64,000 bases of DNA from Enoplolaimus lenunculus (lineage: Eukaryota > Nematoda > Enoplea > Enoplida > Thoracostomopsidae), in the NCBI GenBank assembly GCA_030248215.1, contig JASANG010002274.1, positions 1-64,000 on the forward strand. Direction: 5' to 3'. The notes below the pieces were generated by a model, which saw only the letters and a program-made list of their open reading frames with translations, was not told where the DNA came from and searched no databases. The position numbers and the translations under genes were made by a program. Below are positions 1 through 14,100 of the stretch, piece by piece; position 1 is the first letter of the stretch; the number at the start of each line of letters is the position of its first letter.

Positions 1-3000
1 AACCAAATTAATAAGCAATACACCAAATGCATCATACCCGAGTTTGAAATATGGATTTTCGTACGTTTGGGGAAACGTGCACCGTGAACCCGGTGAAAGT
101 TTATAAGCGTTCAAAAGTTTTGGTTCATGCTTTTTGTATAGGAATGGTGTCAAAAATAATACAGGATAAGTGTCAGAGTTGAACCAAACTCTGACGCTAT
201 TTCCTAAATTGGAAAATTTAGAAAAATAATCCTGAAATTTTATGAAACTTTAAATTTTTCTGAAAAAAGAAAAAACTTTGATTTACAATTAAAAAATAAA
301 AAAATCCAACGACGAACAATTAAAAAAGCCACTACGAAAACTAGTTAGTTAAAAATCACAATTTTTGATAACGAAAAATTCTGTTTGATTTTAATGAATT
401 TGTTTGGGTTATACTAAAAGCCTGTTGAATCAAATTATAAACTAATTAATTTGAAATAAACGATATTGAACTCAACCAGTTGGCTAAAAAACAGACCGAC
501 CACAGTGAATGTTGGTGAATTCTAACGAACAATCGATTGGCAACAATTAATTTACAATTGGGCTGTATCGCACGTTTACAATAAGCGCTTTTCGCGGTTA
601 TTGAAAAAGCGTTTCTTTTGATGAGAAAATAGTGGCAATCAATGAACCGTATTCCTACTACACGCGATTCGTTATAGACGTTCTCCGTTTACAAAAACAA
701 GTGTTTTGAACGATGCTAAAGAAACACGAAAAGCGTTTAAAACCGCATTGTATTTTTGACCCGATTCTTTGCGCCTGCGACGAAGTTTTTATTTTCGTAA
801 CACGAGCGTCAAGCAGTGCGTGACGTTGTTTTATCCTATGAGCCCATAAAATAGAACGCTGGTTTGAAATTGTAATAAGATTTGGCTTCAGTATTTTTGA
901 ACCTTAATTCCGTTCTATTTTCATAAATACTGCGGTCATGGCTTGCAAACGATTTTGAAAACGAGGGTTACGTTCTGCAAAAATTTCGAAGGCGAGTTAC
1001 TTTTTGCAGTCCGTTGTACTATAAACATGCGAGCTTGTTGGTTATCTACAATCTTGAACTGCAGGCGTTTCTGCTGTTCCTTCAAGAAATTCGTTAATTA
1101 CTGGCGTGAAAATACAGCGTTACTTCTATTGTTATCCAAGTTCACTAGACGCGTGCTCCGTATACAAACTATTACGGACGAATCTGAGTGGCATTTTGTG
1201 AAGGTGCCGTTGTGAACAATAGTGTTATGTTATGGTTTGTTTTATGTTTTGTTTTCTGATCTAATCCAATATAAAATTCGCGGGCCCAGGCCACGTGTGA
1301 TGAGTCCGGGAAATTTCAACCCTGAATGACGCCTATAGCAGAAAGCTATGAAATAACAAACCTCATCAAGGGTCACTCAGTCATTTTTGCCAGACCAGTG
1401 AAACCAGCTGAGAAACAAAATGAAACTGGTATTTAAAACAACAGGTAATCGGAAAAATGTAAACATACCTGTAGCAGGTAATAACAATACGGATAATAAA
1501 GTTATTTTTATTTTGTATACTGCCATATGTTGTTGATATCGAAAAAATTTACAGATCGAATAATTCCGCTTTAGTAAAAGATAACTAGCGCATTAAGTAC
1601 CAAATTGAATCAGCTATAATAATAAATAGCGAAGTTCAGAAATACTTCTAGTTTTAAATTTATACCAAATTGCTCTTCAACTTTAAAAAACAACCCATTA
1701 ATAGATTGCCCTTGTAGGTTGCTGTGCCATTCTTAATTATATTTCAAACTAAAAACTAAAATACAAAACTAAAACCAAACCAAAACCACACATTTAGGGG
1801 TGTCCCTGGCACCACCTAGTGTCTCTTAGAACTTAAGTTAGGCTTTGGCGTTGCTAGGAAGGTTAATCTATAAATCTATGCGTAGCGGCTAAGCCGCAAT
1901 GTAAACTTTCATTTGGGCACTGCGTGGTCCCTAAATAGTTACGTGTTGTAGGCTTTATGTGCGAAATCGCATAGCTAGGCAGCACAGGGTGCTGACATAT
2001 TGTTGTTGTATTGTGTTATTGCAATAATTACAAACTGGCTTTGATGAGTGTGCAAGACTCTCAAAGCCACCTAAATTTTGCAAATTAATCGAACATGGTG
2101 GCTGAGCTAGCCAGCCTCCATAATCATTCTGATATTTTGAAGTTATGAATTGCGTCGTTTATTTTCATTGTTTTTGGCAGGCGATAGGAATCGACTTTAT
2201 ATTGATTATGCATACGGATTTTTTGAGACTTAGACGAATAGGAGCATCGACTAGAATAATAGTTGAACTATAGTTGTGGTAGCTGAATGTGAGCCTACGG
2301 TGAAACCTGCTTTTTGAGCGCATAGTGCGTGTAGCCTCCGGCTGTACCGGGGTATAGAGGAATACTTGGAGAAGTTGTAACGAGGTCTTTGGGAAATTTG
2401 TTGGAGTTTGTTGGGGTTAGTCATTTCTGGCGGGGCTAGTTTTAGCTTGTTTTCTGGGGATTTCTGCTGTTTAGTTGAAACTTGGGGAAGTTTTGCGGAT
2501 ATTTGGGGTTTAATTTCTGAATATGAGATTGAATCTTATTTGGTACGGTGTGAGCTGGTGACTTAGTGGATTATCAGCTTAAGGTATCGTAGTGGACGTG
2601 CGGAAAGCACCTAACATAGGAACTATCGGCATCCTAGCAAGGAATACGATCGGCAGTTAAGCTATATCTTGCTTATTCGTGCCGTAATTGTGTGTATAGT
2701 ACGGTGTTCTAGGGGGTATTAAAAGCGAAAACGGCTGTATTATTGAACCGGAGCTAGTGTCATTGAAATGCAGATTAATGCGCGGAGTTGGTGATTAGAA
2801 TAGACACTAAATCACAAACTATTTACAGCCCTAAAACTTGTTGTATGAGTTGAATAGCAGAATTGACCAACCATAACAGTAATTTCGCAAGCACTGGAAT
2901 ACTAACCAGAGTTGAAAGTTTAACTGCAGTGACTTCAAAATGTACGGAGTTTCATGAAGCTGACCATCAACAATTTTACCACTTTAGTTTTCGGTAAACA

Positions 3001-3010
3001 AGTATATAAA
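1..3010. other. Non-coding stretch, no gene recognised
   Basis: I see no convincing exon, RNA gene or terminal repeat here. Open frames are short and mostly lack an ATG. The part from about 1780 to 2900 is somewhat richer in G than its surroundings, and I cannot assign it to a family. It may be intergenic or part of a gene lying to the left. Confidence 0.4.
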
Positions 3011-3233
3011 TTGTCCCATTTGTCCCGAGAGTCCCAACTGTCTCATCTGTCCCATCTGTCCCAACTGTCTCATCTGTCCCGACTGTCCCATCTGTCCCGT
3101 TTGTCCAAACTGTCCCATCTGTCCCAACTGCCCCAACTGTCCCATCTGTCCCAACTGTCCCAACTGCCCCATCTGTCCATCTGTTCCAACTGTCCCATCT
3201 GTCCCAACTGTCCAAACTGTCCCATCGTCCCAA
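3011..3233. repeat. 9-bp minisatellite (TGTCCCAWC type)
   Basis: About 24 tandem copies of a 9-bp unit close to CTGTCCCAT or CTGTCCCAA, with point differences between units. The unit length is a multiple of three, so several frames stay open and give Leu-Ser-His or Gly-Gln-Met periodic peptides on both strands. These are by-products of the repeat, not genes. Confidence 0.95.
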
Positions 3234-3239
3234 GGGTAA

Positions 3240-6200
3240 CATTGGCCGTATTTTTGATCTGTTTCCAGAACATTTGATGCGGCTCAGAAGTTCTGGTTTC
3301 AACTGAGGAGCAAGTAACTTAACTGAAACTAAAAAATATGGTCACCGCGAGTTAAGTCGAAGAAGCATAGTTCAACTGAATGTGAAAGATACACGAGCCG
3401 CCAGAACCTGAAAGGAATTCATTCAACTGAAATCATGTTAAATTAGATGCTTTCAAACAACAATAATGGGTCATCCACGTTGTATATCCACGCTACTGGA
3501 AAAAGTCTACACACTTGGCTGCATGCCGTACAAAACAATATTGTTCTTATGAAATTAGGACTTACAGGGGTTTATATACTAGGTTTTGGACACAGTGGCT
3601 TTCAGTAAGATTTTCTTCGGACAGACTCTGTATCTGCAAATAAGACTTAAGATTTTGTGAAATTGACGAGTTTTAAGCGGCAAGTTTCGCTCTCAGATCT
3701 GAAACTGACTTTCAGCTTGTGTGGCCTACAGTGATTGAAGCTGCGAGTAATTACTTCAATAAATTGCAAAAACTGCAATCGTATTCTAGGCGCAGTAAGT
3801 AGCAGGGTGCAGTGGGGCGAAGTAACCGGAGCAGATTCACTGACTGGCCGCACGAATAAATTATTTAATGCAAATGTACACTAACTTTTATTAAAAAATT
3901 TTAGGTTCAAAACCGATAAAATCGAAAACAAATATAAGTTTTTACTGTATGAAATGGGAGTTTTCAAAGCCTTTCAAATTTTTGGTCCCAATTAAGCTGA
4001 AACACCATTTGCTTGAGAACATTCAATGAAGTAAATTTCTACTGAAGAATCTATTATATAACTTTGTAACTATTAAAAGTCGTTCTAGCGAAATCTTTAA
4101 CACGTATTTGAAGATTGCCGGTAGTGAAAACAGAATAACTGCCTGAGGGCTGTGACAAAAAAGGTCAAAAATAATGGTTTAAACCCTTTTTTTAAAATTA
4201 TAAATGCGTTTCTTTTCCGATATTTAAAATTTTAGGCAGTTCGAATATAGTTTTCTCATTTATAAACGACGGTGCGTGTAGTGTGCTAAAGATTTGCAAC
4301 AAAAGACGACGCGAGATAAACTAAGCAAAAAAACTTTCTACTAAAATACAGGAGTTTTTGATGTTTATGTAAGCTTTCCGTCGCTTTTTTTCAGTAGCGT
4401 TGCTATGAGCTGCACTTCAACGGACAAACGGACAAAGAACAAATTTATTATGGTTCTAAATTGCGTTAAAATGGTTTGCTAATTAAGCATACTGAATCAT
4501 TTTTAGCACGATCCTTTGCGAGGCAGCATCTGCTTGGCGTGTTGCCAAACTAATCATCGGCTATTAGTAAAAAATAATTTAAGGGTTATATTTTGTTCGG
4601 CGCATTATAGCCCGAGGTAAAGTCGGGGGTGAAGCGAAATTAAATTGTTAAAACAATGGTTAAATTTAACAAATATCTGTTTTTCAGGCTTTTTCTCTTT
4701 ACAAAATTTTTTCTTGGTGCATTTTTCAGCCCGTCGCATCAGGATAGAAGATTTTTGTCAAAAACCTAAAAAATTAATTATCGTTCGACGCAGCATGCGA
4801 AGTTGAGTTGAATTACACTAAATTCTTCCAATCAGATGATCTGCTAAAGAGTTATAGACAAATATAACTGATTAAGCGCGTTTTCAGCGATAGGGACGGC
4901 ACCATTTTTGTTGTTTGACGACAACTCGTTTATCTGATCGAAAAATTTAACATCATTCGAATAAGCTCTGTAAGCTGGTGGAACAGTTTGTAATTTGTCA
5001 ATATTTCTTGACAAAAACGTTTTGGGTTTCAACCATAGAGCTTGGGACCTTAAAATACAATAAAATCAAATTCGGGTGTAAAATTATCAGTGGAGGTCAT
5101 GAAAAGCTAAAATATGCAAAAGTTTATTAAATCGGGCCATTTTTGGCCGAACGTCAACAGGAGGGATGACAGAAACGACCCGAAAATTCAAAATAGTGAA
5201 TTGTTGAATTTCCTTTTCCACACAAAACTAAACCAAACAGCACATTTTCCGGAAAAGCATATCTTGGGCATGTTTCCTCAAAAAGTCAACCCGAGGAGAT
5301 GAAGTTTCCATCAGGTGAAAAACGGATCCAGTTGAATTTTGTTTCGATTTAATGTCTTTAATTAATTTTTTCACAATGAAACGGCACCTTTACGTAGTTT
5401 TTTTGTTTGAAAATATATTCGATATAAAACCTACATGAGACATCAAGTATAAACGGAAAACATTTTGCCTCAAAACAACAGCAAGTCCTAATATGACGTC
5501 TCGATGGGCAGTGGTCCTTATCTGATATAGAAATGGATTTGTATTTGAGGGAACGGCACCACATACACAGGGTCCGCGGAACGATTTTTTAAGAATGTGG
5601 ACAAATCAAAGCAAAAGTAATGCAAAGAAATCAAAACGTTAAACACTCGCCAACCTTTCTCAACTAAATTGTATGTTTGGATTAGCTTCATCCTCGCTCG
5701 CACTATGGCTTAATTAAAGTTAAACTTTTGACAGGGCGACCTTTACAAGGGAACGAAGATACAACCAGCTCTTATAGAAAGGTGCTGTAAGCACGAAGAT
5801 AGAATGGGCGAAAGAAAACTTGCATGTAGAACTGACCAAGGAACTTGATGCATTTTGATGCAATTCAAAACTACCGCGGGTTTTGTTTGAGTGCGGGCAC
5901 GTCAAATGAGGGGCTATTTTACAGGCTGTAAACCAGATATCCGTTTCCGTTTCTGATAAAAATCGGTGTATATTTCCGTTTTTATCTCCGTTCATAGAAA
6001 TACCGGAAATTCCATTATTTTATGCCGTGCAATATTTTTAGTAGTTGCAACTTAGACCTCACTAATGAAACGTATGTTTTTACTGCAATATAGTTAAGCT
6101 TTAGGCTAATTTTTTCACTTAGGCTTTATATAATATGCTTAAGGTTTAAGGAGGCTTCTAGGAACATGCCTGTATTCTGTACTGTAACGGTCCTATTCAA

Positions 6201-7070
6201 TAAACTGGTTCACAATTTTAAAGAACTTTGGGTATACTCCTTGCTCAGTCAATAAGGCATGGCTTTTCTTCGGCATCCTGCCCCCAAATTCTGTGATCGT
6301 TGCACATATTCGTTTTCCGGTGCCTTTACAAAGACTCAATTTGGGTCGATTTGTCACTTATAAGCTGATTTTTTACTTCAGTACAAAAACAAACTTATAA
6401 GTTAAACCATCGAGCACAAAAGCAGGTGTCGTAGTAGAGCTATGTGTCATTGGCTGGTCGGCCCATGCAGAGACATGACTTTATTTAGACTTTAAATTAA
6501 GAAAAGACTTAACTTTATGGGTGTAAACATAGTTCAGCGAATAATGATTATTTGGTAAAGTTAAAATGCGTGTTCAAAACCGCAGACTATTATTGAATGA
6601 AAACAAAGACTTATAGGTCTATGCAATCCAGTTTTGTAAATTTTAGGACACGAAGCTCAAAATGATACTGGTTTTTGCGGAATTCCAGTTGTAACCGGAG
6701 CAAGCGGGTCTCGCTTTATGATATTCCTGCAGCGAGTACCAAATGATATTAAGCGGGACAGAATTCTTCGCGTGTTTTTGAATAAATTCGAAAGGTAAAT
6801 ACGGGACAGAGGCACAGATGTGCTTTTAATACCAAGAACACTTCTGTAAATTCGTTTCCAACACTTAATCATTCAAAACTACCAAATTCTAAATATTGTA
6901 AGATATTCAACAGGACAATTTGGCTATGTAGACGGTTAACATATCATATTCGCAGGCTATATGTCCAATAGATATATTATTTTAAAAGAACAAAAGGTGA
7001 CCTATTCATGTTAATTGCAAACCACAACGAGTTAATAATTGGTTTATAAACAGACAAAATGTTACTCAAA
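3240..7070. other. Non-coding stretch with one dispersed repeat
   Basis: No gene recognised. The part around 5080-5160 resembles 62736-62810 and, more weakly, 41545-41620. The shared core reads like AGGTCATGAAAAGC, then ATATGCAAA, then a short stretch ending in a TTTTTGGCC-like motif, so it is a copy of a dispersed repeat. The remainder is AT-rich sequence with only short chance open frames. Confidence 0.4.
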
Positions 7071-7082
7071 ACTCTTAATATA

Positions 7083-7130
7083 AAGACAAAACGTGTCCCG
7101 AGCTGCCTCGGTTATAACGTGAACCCGACA
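7083..7130. repeat. Solo end of a GTTATAACGTGAACC repeat
   Basis: The segment with AAACGTGTCCCGAGCTGC followed by GGTTATAACGTGAACC matches, in reverse orientation, the terminal inverted repeat of the element at 19093-19720. A related fragment lies at about 23765-23810. I did not find the matching second end nearby, so this looks like a truncated copy. Confidence 0.5.
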
Positions 7131-7576
7131 TTAGGCACCCTGGAGTTTTTTCTATTTAGTAATTGTTGTTAACATTTTTGAGTTAACCTTACAGCCATCA
7201 AAATATGATGTCAACCTAAGTCGGAATCGAACATTATGTCGTGTCTCTACAACTAGGCATCGTAATATAAATACGTAGCTAGTTTGCTAGTCATGCGTTT
7301 TTCTCAATGTTTACTCACGTTCAGTTAATTTTTATTTAAAATCGACCCTTGTCAGAACTGTGCATCGATTGTTTGCAAGGGAAGTTATATTCCAATGCAA
7401 AGTTGTTTTGCAGTGGAGGAGCATGTGTTTAAGAATCTATAGGTAGTGAATTGGATTTCGTCCTGCCCCGGCTTAAAAGTTGAACATCTGGCTGTCGGTT
7501 TATGTGCACGTAAGTGTATGTTAAGCAAATGTTGCCATGCCTGTGCACATATACCGGTATAAGAAGTTGTTGCAAT

Positions 7577-7647
7577 GACCGCGTGGTGTAGTGGTAGCAT
7601 GCTTGGCTCGAGCGCAAGAGGGACGAGGTTCGATTCCCGGCTTGGTC
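7577..7647 (+). repeat. tRNA-like sequence, probable SINE head or tRNA pseudogene
   Basis: It has a perfect-looking A box (TGGTGTAGTGG) and B box (GGTTCGATTCC), the RNA polymerase III internal promoters of tRNA genes. The acceptor stem GACCGCG pairs with CTTGGTC except at one position, and the anticodon stem-loop CTTG-G-CTCGAGC-GCAAG would give anticodon CGA. The T stem has two mismatches, and there is no long variable arm as a Ser tRNA would need. A tRNA pseudogene or the head of a tRNA-derived SINE is more likely than a working tRNA. The roughly 120 bases downstream could be SINE body. No oligo-T terminator immediately follows. Confidence 0.6.
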
Positions 7648-7916
7648 ATTAACTTTGTCAAAACTTCAAACAGGGGTCGTCCAGACCGTATAGTACCAAC
7701 ACTGGCGCTGCTGTTACAATGTTGGTTTCTTTCGTATAAGTTAATAACTGAGTGATGCCTAAACATGCTCAAATGTCTCTTATTTTATGCATCAAGGACA
7801 CGTTTTTTCGTCAACATTAAAATTATAAAATTAGATGGTTTTAGTAGTTTTTGTCATCGTTAGCTGTCTTTTTAGGTATTAACTGGGATATCAGATCTTT
7901 TAACTAAGCTTGAAAA

Positions 7917-7994
7917 GGGGACCAACAGGTCGGGGTTCGAACTTCAAGCCTGCGGATTCTTAAACGAGCGTTCTACCACTGTGCCATGCAGCCC
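7917..7994 (-). repeat. Degenerate tRNA-like sequence (minus strand)
   Basis: Read on the minus strand it starts GGGCTGCATGGCACAGTGG, with an A-box match TGGCACAGTGG. Then comes a possible anticodon loop TTTAAGA and a B-box-like AGTTCGAACCCC. The T stem and acceptor stem pair poorly. It is best called a tRNA-derived repeat or pseudogene, 270 bp from the plus-strand tRNA-like sequence and just upstream of endophilin exon 1. Confidence 0.5.
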
Positions 7995-8199
7995 GTTTCC
8001 GCAACTGCATCTATTTTCGACTATATGTCGACCGCATCCTGCCTGGTAGCATATAACTCAATCTGCATTGCATATTGCATATCCACCGTAACAAGCATGT
8101 CTCAGCCGCTATAAGCAATTTCTTTAACGTATATAATATATACGTGGTACGTTTATATCACATCATTAATTACCTTTGCACTTTGTATATATTGCAAGC

Positions 8200-11100
8200 A
8201 TGTCGTTCGCCGGTTTTAAAAAGCAAATTAACAAAGCCAATCAGGTTGGTTATGTATTTGTTATGGCTTAACTTTCTTGTATTACTCCTCAAAAGTCCGC
8301 TAGATGTCTGCAACTTGCTTCTTTGATTACATCCATCGCAAAAATATGAGGTTATTTTGCGCTAAACAGCTAATTAACTATTCGTTTAAAATATTATTAT
8401 ACTAGGGTGTGACCGATAGTAAAAAATACCGGAGCGGGATACTTCAATACCCATGTCCAGGAGTTGCCGGAGCCAGATATTTAAGTGTATATTTTGACGG
8501 AAGCTTCTACAAGTGTTTTAATACGTCAATATCAAATGTGTTGCTGTTGGTATACTTATTTCTGTCATTTCGGCCCGGGAATATAGAATACCGGAGCCGG
8601 ATTCGAATTTCGATTTTTGCCGAAACTGGAGCTGGATAGACGGTCGCATCCTGAATCCTGATGCACTTGCTATAACCAACACACAATTGCTAATATTCTT
8701 CAAAATATATTTAAGTATGTCAGTGAAAGAGTTGGTGCTGCCGAAGCAACGAAACTTGACAAAGACTACATGGAGCTTGAACGAGTAAGAAACAGGCTTA
8801 AAGTATTGTTTTACTTTATATATATAAATCTGAGTGCTAGGTATGGATTCTTTATCGTCGGAAACACCAGCTGTAGCGTTACACAACGAATACATGTAAG
8901 ATCTCTGTATGTGTTTGTTATGAATTTGTATTATATATGTGAAGTTTAATTTGGTTGAACGTTGGTCGTTTTCACACAGTATTCTTATTTGCGATAATTG
9001 AGTAATTTACGTACGTGTATATATGTGCTTTTAAAACTATTATTATTATAAGTATTGGCTTTCGGGCAGAGTATGTAGATACCTGAGGTTTTTCAATTTC
9101 ATGAAGAAAGCTAATCTTGCAGCGAATCACTGACGGTATGCGATCGAATATCTGGTTTTGATTTAACATCCATCGGAAGTTCAACATCCGTCGCCGGATC
9201 CGAAATCAAATACGCAGCTCTAGTTATTTTAGTTTCAAGATTGAATGAATCTTTAGCAAAAGTTGTATACCTTGTTGACACATTGAAATTATCTAATGGG
9301 TTAAATGCTATTTAATATTTCAATTAGAGTTCCCGAGTCCACAATTTATACCGGTTAAGTAACTGGGGCGAATACCGATCAGTCGTTGAAAATTACTGCA
9401 AAATATCCGATAGTGAAACAGTGTGTCCTTTTCTTTGTTTTACTACATTTTATGTAATATGCACATGAGTTAGAAGATAACTGGCAGGGATTAAAGAAGA
9501 ACTAAATTGTATTAGAACCAGAAATTGGCGGTATCCATTTCGTTGGTCATCACCGAAAAAATTAAAATTTTCAAAATAAATTATGTCTAGTGAGTTTTTA
9601 GTAGTTTTTTGGTTTTCTATACGTAGTTTTTTGTTTTTTAGTATATCTGCTCATAATTATTGCGTAACTATAAAAATCATAGATTCGCAGTAAAATTTTA
9701 TTCATCAAGCGTTATATACTTACTTCAACAATGAAGCTATACTTTTGCTGAATCCTCTTTCTGGTCTCGGTTCCAAACCACGAGTCATAGTGGTACGTAT
9801 TAAGAGTGCCTGTTATACGTAAACTAGTATGAAAATTAATGTTATGATGGTTTTTTGAGTTGTTGAATTCGGTTTGTATCTATCTTATACAATCTCGCAT
9901 CAGATTTTGCAATCTGCATTGTATAGACTTTAGTTTTGTAATAATATATATTGCTTCAAAATAATACAAAATTGTTTTCGTTTACATATATATCAGTCAG
10001 TAATTTAAAAAAACCTGTCTACAAATAAATCTGCCTTCGTCATGAGATCCACAACAAGTTCAGAAAGGATATTTGCGAGACTTTGGCTTAACTCTAACCT
10101 AGTTAACTCCATTCCTTGGACTGAAATACAATCAGCGTTCATGCTAAATTGTCGGTTGCAGAATAATGTGTGTATATAGTTGGTGGGGGGAGGGGGTTCG
10201 TTAACGCAGGATTTATATAAATACGTGTTGTATATACGTATGATTTTTGTAAAATTTTCTCTTGGTTTAGCGGGAATAGTAAAACCAATGTTGTGAAAAG
10301 AGCATTTAACGCGTGCTTTTCTTAATGGTTTATGGTATATAATATTATCGACAACAAAAACTAAATGTTTCTTTGTATGAAATACAATTCTCTGACTGCT
10401 CGCGCTTCGTTGTCTTCTGTATTCCGGTGTCGTGTTTTATGAATGAAATATGATATTCTACATAAATACGTGCTTGGTTAACCAGTTGCGGGGCGAACTG
10501 GTATGTATTTTTTCTAGATGTATATATGACTATTGACGAGCATATATATATAAAAGTGACATTTGTATGGAATAGATGTATATACGTGCTCTTTTATGTT
10601 CTTTTAAGGTTGGGACTTTCTTATTTTCTTTTGACTAAACTATAATTGTCATTATCTATTACGTATGTATTTGTAATCTATTTACACACGTAGGTACGTA
10701 CCTATGTGTAAAGGAGAAACTGCTGGTTGACGATAAAATCCTTTAATAGGCTCATATTTTTTAGTTTTCGTTAGGTGGGTAACATGGTTATTGTGCGCAA
10801 ATAAGTTAAGCTGATTGTTAATTTATCTAAAAGCGAAATGTAAATGTGTTATAGACAGGGTTCAACCGGAATTCGTGTTCCGGACGGAATTCCTGTAAAA
10901 CTTCAATTCCTGTTCCTGTTCCTGCATTCAAAGATGCAGGAACCGATATTTTTTACGGTTTTGTGTCAAAATATGCCTAATCATTTAAAGTTTGGAAATT
11001 TTGTATTTAAAAATTATTTTGACATGAGTGTTCTTCTAATTACTTCGATTTTGTTAATAAACTGTTTCTGGTGTGTTTTCGGAAAACATGATGATTCAAT

Positions 11101-14100
11101 AGCTCAAAATACGTTTAAAACATTTTTCATGTCTTCTAAAACGTCCAACTGTAATTCGATAATCAAATCCGGTTCCTGTTCCTGTTCCGGTTCCTGCAAA
11201 GAAATTCAATTCCAGTTCCTGCAAAGTTTAGCTCCTACATGTGAAATATTTACTATGCGTCGGACAGGGTTCCAACAGAAAATAATTTTTCCCGGAACAA
11301 AAATTGAATTTTTGTCGAAACAAGAACAGAAAACCGAAACGCCATTCTTTTTGAATTTGAACTACGTCTGTAAAGTTAGCAGCTACAAACAATTTTTTAA
11401 TGCTTAAATGATATGGAACATCACCGTAGAAATTCCGAACAGGAATCGATCTTGTGAAGGAACTTCAGTGGAACCAGGGCGTCGAGGTATCTTTAAATTG
11501 TATAGGCGATTCAGCCAATTAGTCTTAGTTACTCATCTTGGATTCAGGATTTGTCATTGCTTGCACGTGTAGGTATTAATTTAATTGTATATTGTTATTT
11601 GTACGTACGTCTACTTTAATTGTGTATCAGTCAAGGGAGACTGATTGATATGAATATCAATATATATGTAAAGCAATAGTTTAATTAAGCATGGAAATTA
11701 ATTAGGGTTGCGCGATACTTTACTGAGTCGGACGTCGGCGCGCGCCGGCATATGGCGGCGTGTGGAAATTTTTAATAAAAAGTTTTACAGCGGCTGCGCG
11801 CGGCTAGTATAGCGTAACCCTTAGAGAAAGCACTGTGGGGTTAGTTCCAGGTACAGGGCAGTGAATTAGCGGTACGCATACATGTAGTTTTTTCAGTTGA
11901 CTTGTTCTCAAGATATTGTGTAATCTAACAATTGAACATTAGTAGGTATTTGAGTTCAGTAAGCGTTAGAAGTTAAACAGAGACTGTATTTGTATCTTCG
12001 AGTTTTTCGCTCAATTGAAAACTATTAAGTTTTCTGTAATCACATTGGTGGTGCGTTGTACGAAATCTGTTTTTGGTAATACGTATGATTACTATGATTG
12101 TATATGGTTAGAATTAATTGGATTTTGCTTGGCACAACCGGCCTGGTTTCCGTTTATTTCGTGTTTTATTGAACGATACGTATCGGTAGGGTCCGGAAGC
12201 ACGTTGGCATTAAATATACATACACACACTAACACATATATATATATACAAAAGTATATAATACGTATATATTGAGTTTTTATACAGTGCGAGTTTTGAA
12301 CAGCTTTGCTGATGGTCTAATTATCTTAATTGTCTAGGTAATTTTTGTCCTTTTTTTATTCGTTGTGCTGCTGCTACTACTGCCTAATTCGATATTGAAA
12401 TCCGGCTTTTTTTGTAGTCGGTTACTCAGTGAGCTCCCTGTTGGTGAAGTAATAGTTTAAGATAAACTGAACCATAAACTAATATTACAGTAGCAGGCAT
12501 TTTTCGCGGTTCGGTTGCATTTTTTTCAAGTTTCGTTTCCGGTATATGTTTTGTTGTAAGACACATTGTGCCCTGATACTATGTATGCATATATACGTAG
12601 TTGTATACATTGATATTATCACAAGCGCTAGCCTAAGTCAAAGTTTCTCCGTCTCTAAGTTTCTCGAACCCGCTATCTCAATGTGGGCGGGCTCTTGTTA
12701 TTGATATGGCTCTCTATATGCAAACGCAATTTGCCAAGTTTGTTCATTTTTTGTTGTGTTGTGTATCTGCCTATAGGGTACAAGCGAATAGCCGGTTCCG
12801 TTAAAAATTGACATCCAGCTTCCGAGTCCTACGTTGTCATGCCAGATACTCATTGCTCAACAGTATAATATAACTCGATACGAACGGCAACCGGCTATTT
12901 CTGAAAAGAAATAAACAATGTGGCTGTATCTTTTTCTAGAAATAACAAAAGTAAACATGTCAAGAAACTCAGGTTTTTAAAACTAAAATTGTGTTCCAAC
13001 AGAATTACAACAAATTAAGTATAGCACGTAATGCTAAATTTTAATTAGTATGATTATGTACAAGTTTTACTTTTGCCGAAATAAGTGTTCCGGTATTTTT
13101 GATGACGGGTTACACTCTAGTCTGTTACCTGTACTGTGTAGTGTGAACCAGGGTGGCACCGAATCTACGATTTGACGGAATCCGAATCCGTTGTTGATTT
13201 ACCGAATCCGAATCCGAATATTGCATATTGCAAATATCAGTTATATCTATAATTTGTTTCATAATATCAACGCAATGCCAGCCGCATAACTTTTAAAGGT
13301 TAATACATTTGGAGCCCGACCTCCGTTTTGAGATTTGCGATCTGAAACAAATTTTTTTATTAATATAACAAGATATTTAAAATTTTTATTGTATAAAATT
13401 GAAAAACATATTGCATAACACTGTTTTATTCGGCTTTTTCACAACCAAATCCGATTCCGAACCACACGCATTTGCCGAATCCGAATCTGAACTTTTAGTG
13501 CCACCCGGCTGTGAACACTATGATTTTACTTTTTTCTACATCCATTTGTGTGTTTTTAGAAAACTGATGTCTTCCATGAATTGATCGATGATATATTGAA
13601 CAAAACCAGGGAGTATTTGCAGCCAAATCCAGGTAAAGTCGTTTATTTTTACACTGGAGTTTAGGGTGTGCCACGCTTAAGATTGGTTGCTAAGGAGTTG
13701 TGTTGAGAATAATTGTGTTAGGTTCAGTGCGCCAAAGTTTTTGCAGTGACTGTTTTTTAATCCTTAAGCGTTTACTCTTTGGTTCAATGGACATGTCTAA
13801 AGCGGTAGACGCTAAATGATAGGGCAGTTTTATGTTGAGTTAGCGCATGATAAATATGTATTCAAGATATGGCGGCATTCGACGAAAATTTGAATTTTAA
13901 TAAGAACTTTCCACATTTATGTGACAGTAGTATATAAAAATGTCATTTGTACGTGTGTTCCAGTATGTCCAGTACATGAAACGTGATTTTGTTATTTAAT
14001 TTATCAGCGATTCGAGCAAAAATTGCAACGATCGCTACTGTGGCTAAATTTCGCGGATCATCGAAAAACATGCCGTATCCACAATCTGAAGCTGTGCTAG

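Noticed and set aside
1296-1336. Hammerhead-ribozyme-like string (GTGATGAGTCCGGGAAATTTC)
   Set aside because: The core needs CUGANGA, a stem II and then GAAA. Here the first base is wrong and stem II cannot form.
2954-3302. Open frames on both strands rich in Leu-Ser-His or Gly-Gln-Met
   Set aside because: They are periodic read-outs of the 9-bp minisatellite at 3011-3233. No flanking gene structure.
7577-7647. Functional tRNA gene
   Set aside because: Promoter boxes are good but the T stem has two mismatches, the CGA anticodon conflicts with the short variable loop, and no immediate T-run terminator follows.
10844-11407. 187-codon plus-strand open frame, the longest in the window
   Set aside because: It lies in endophilin intron 2 across a hAT-like element with TTCCTG repeats, starts in repeat sequence, and shows no domain.
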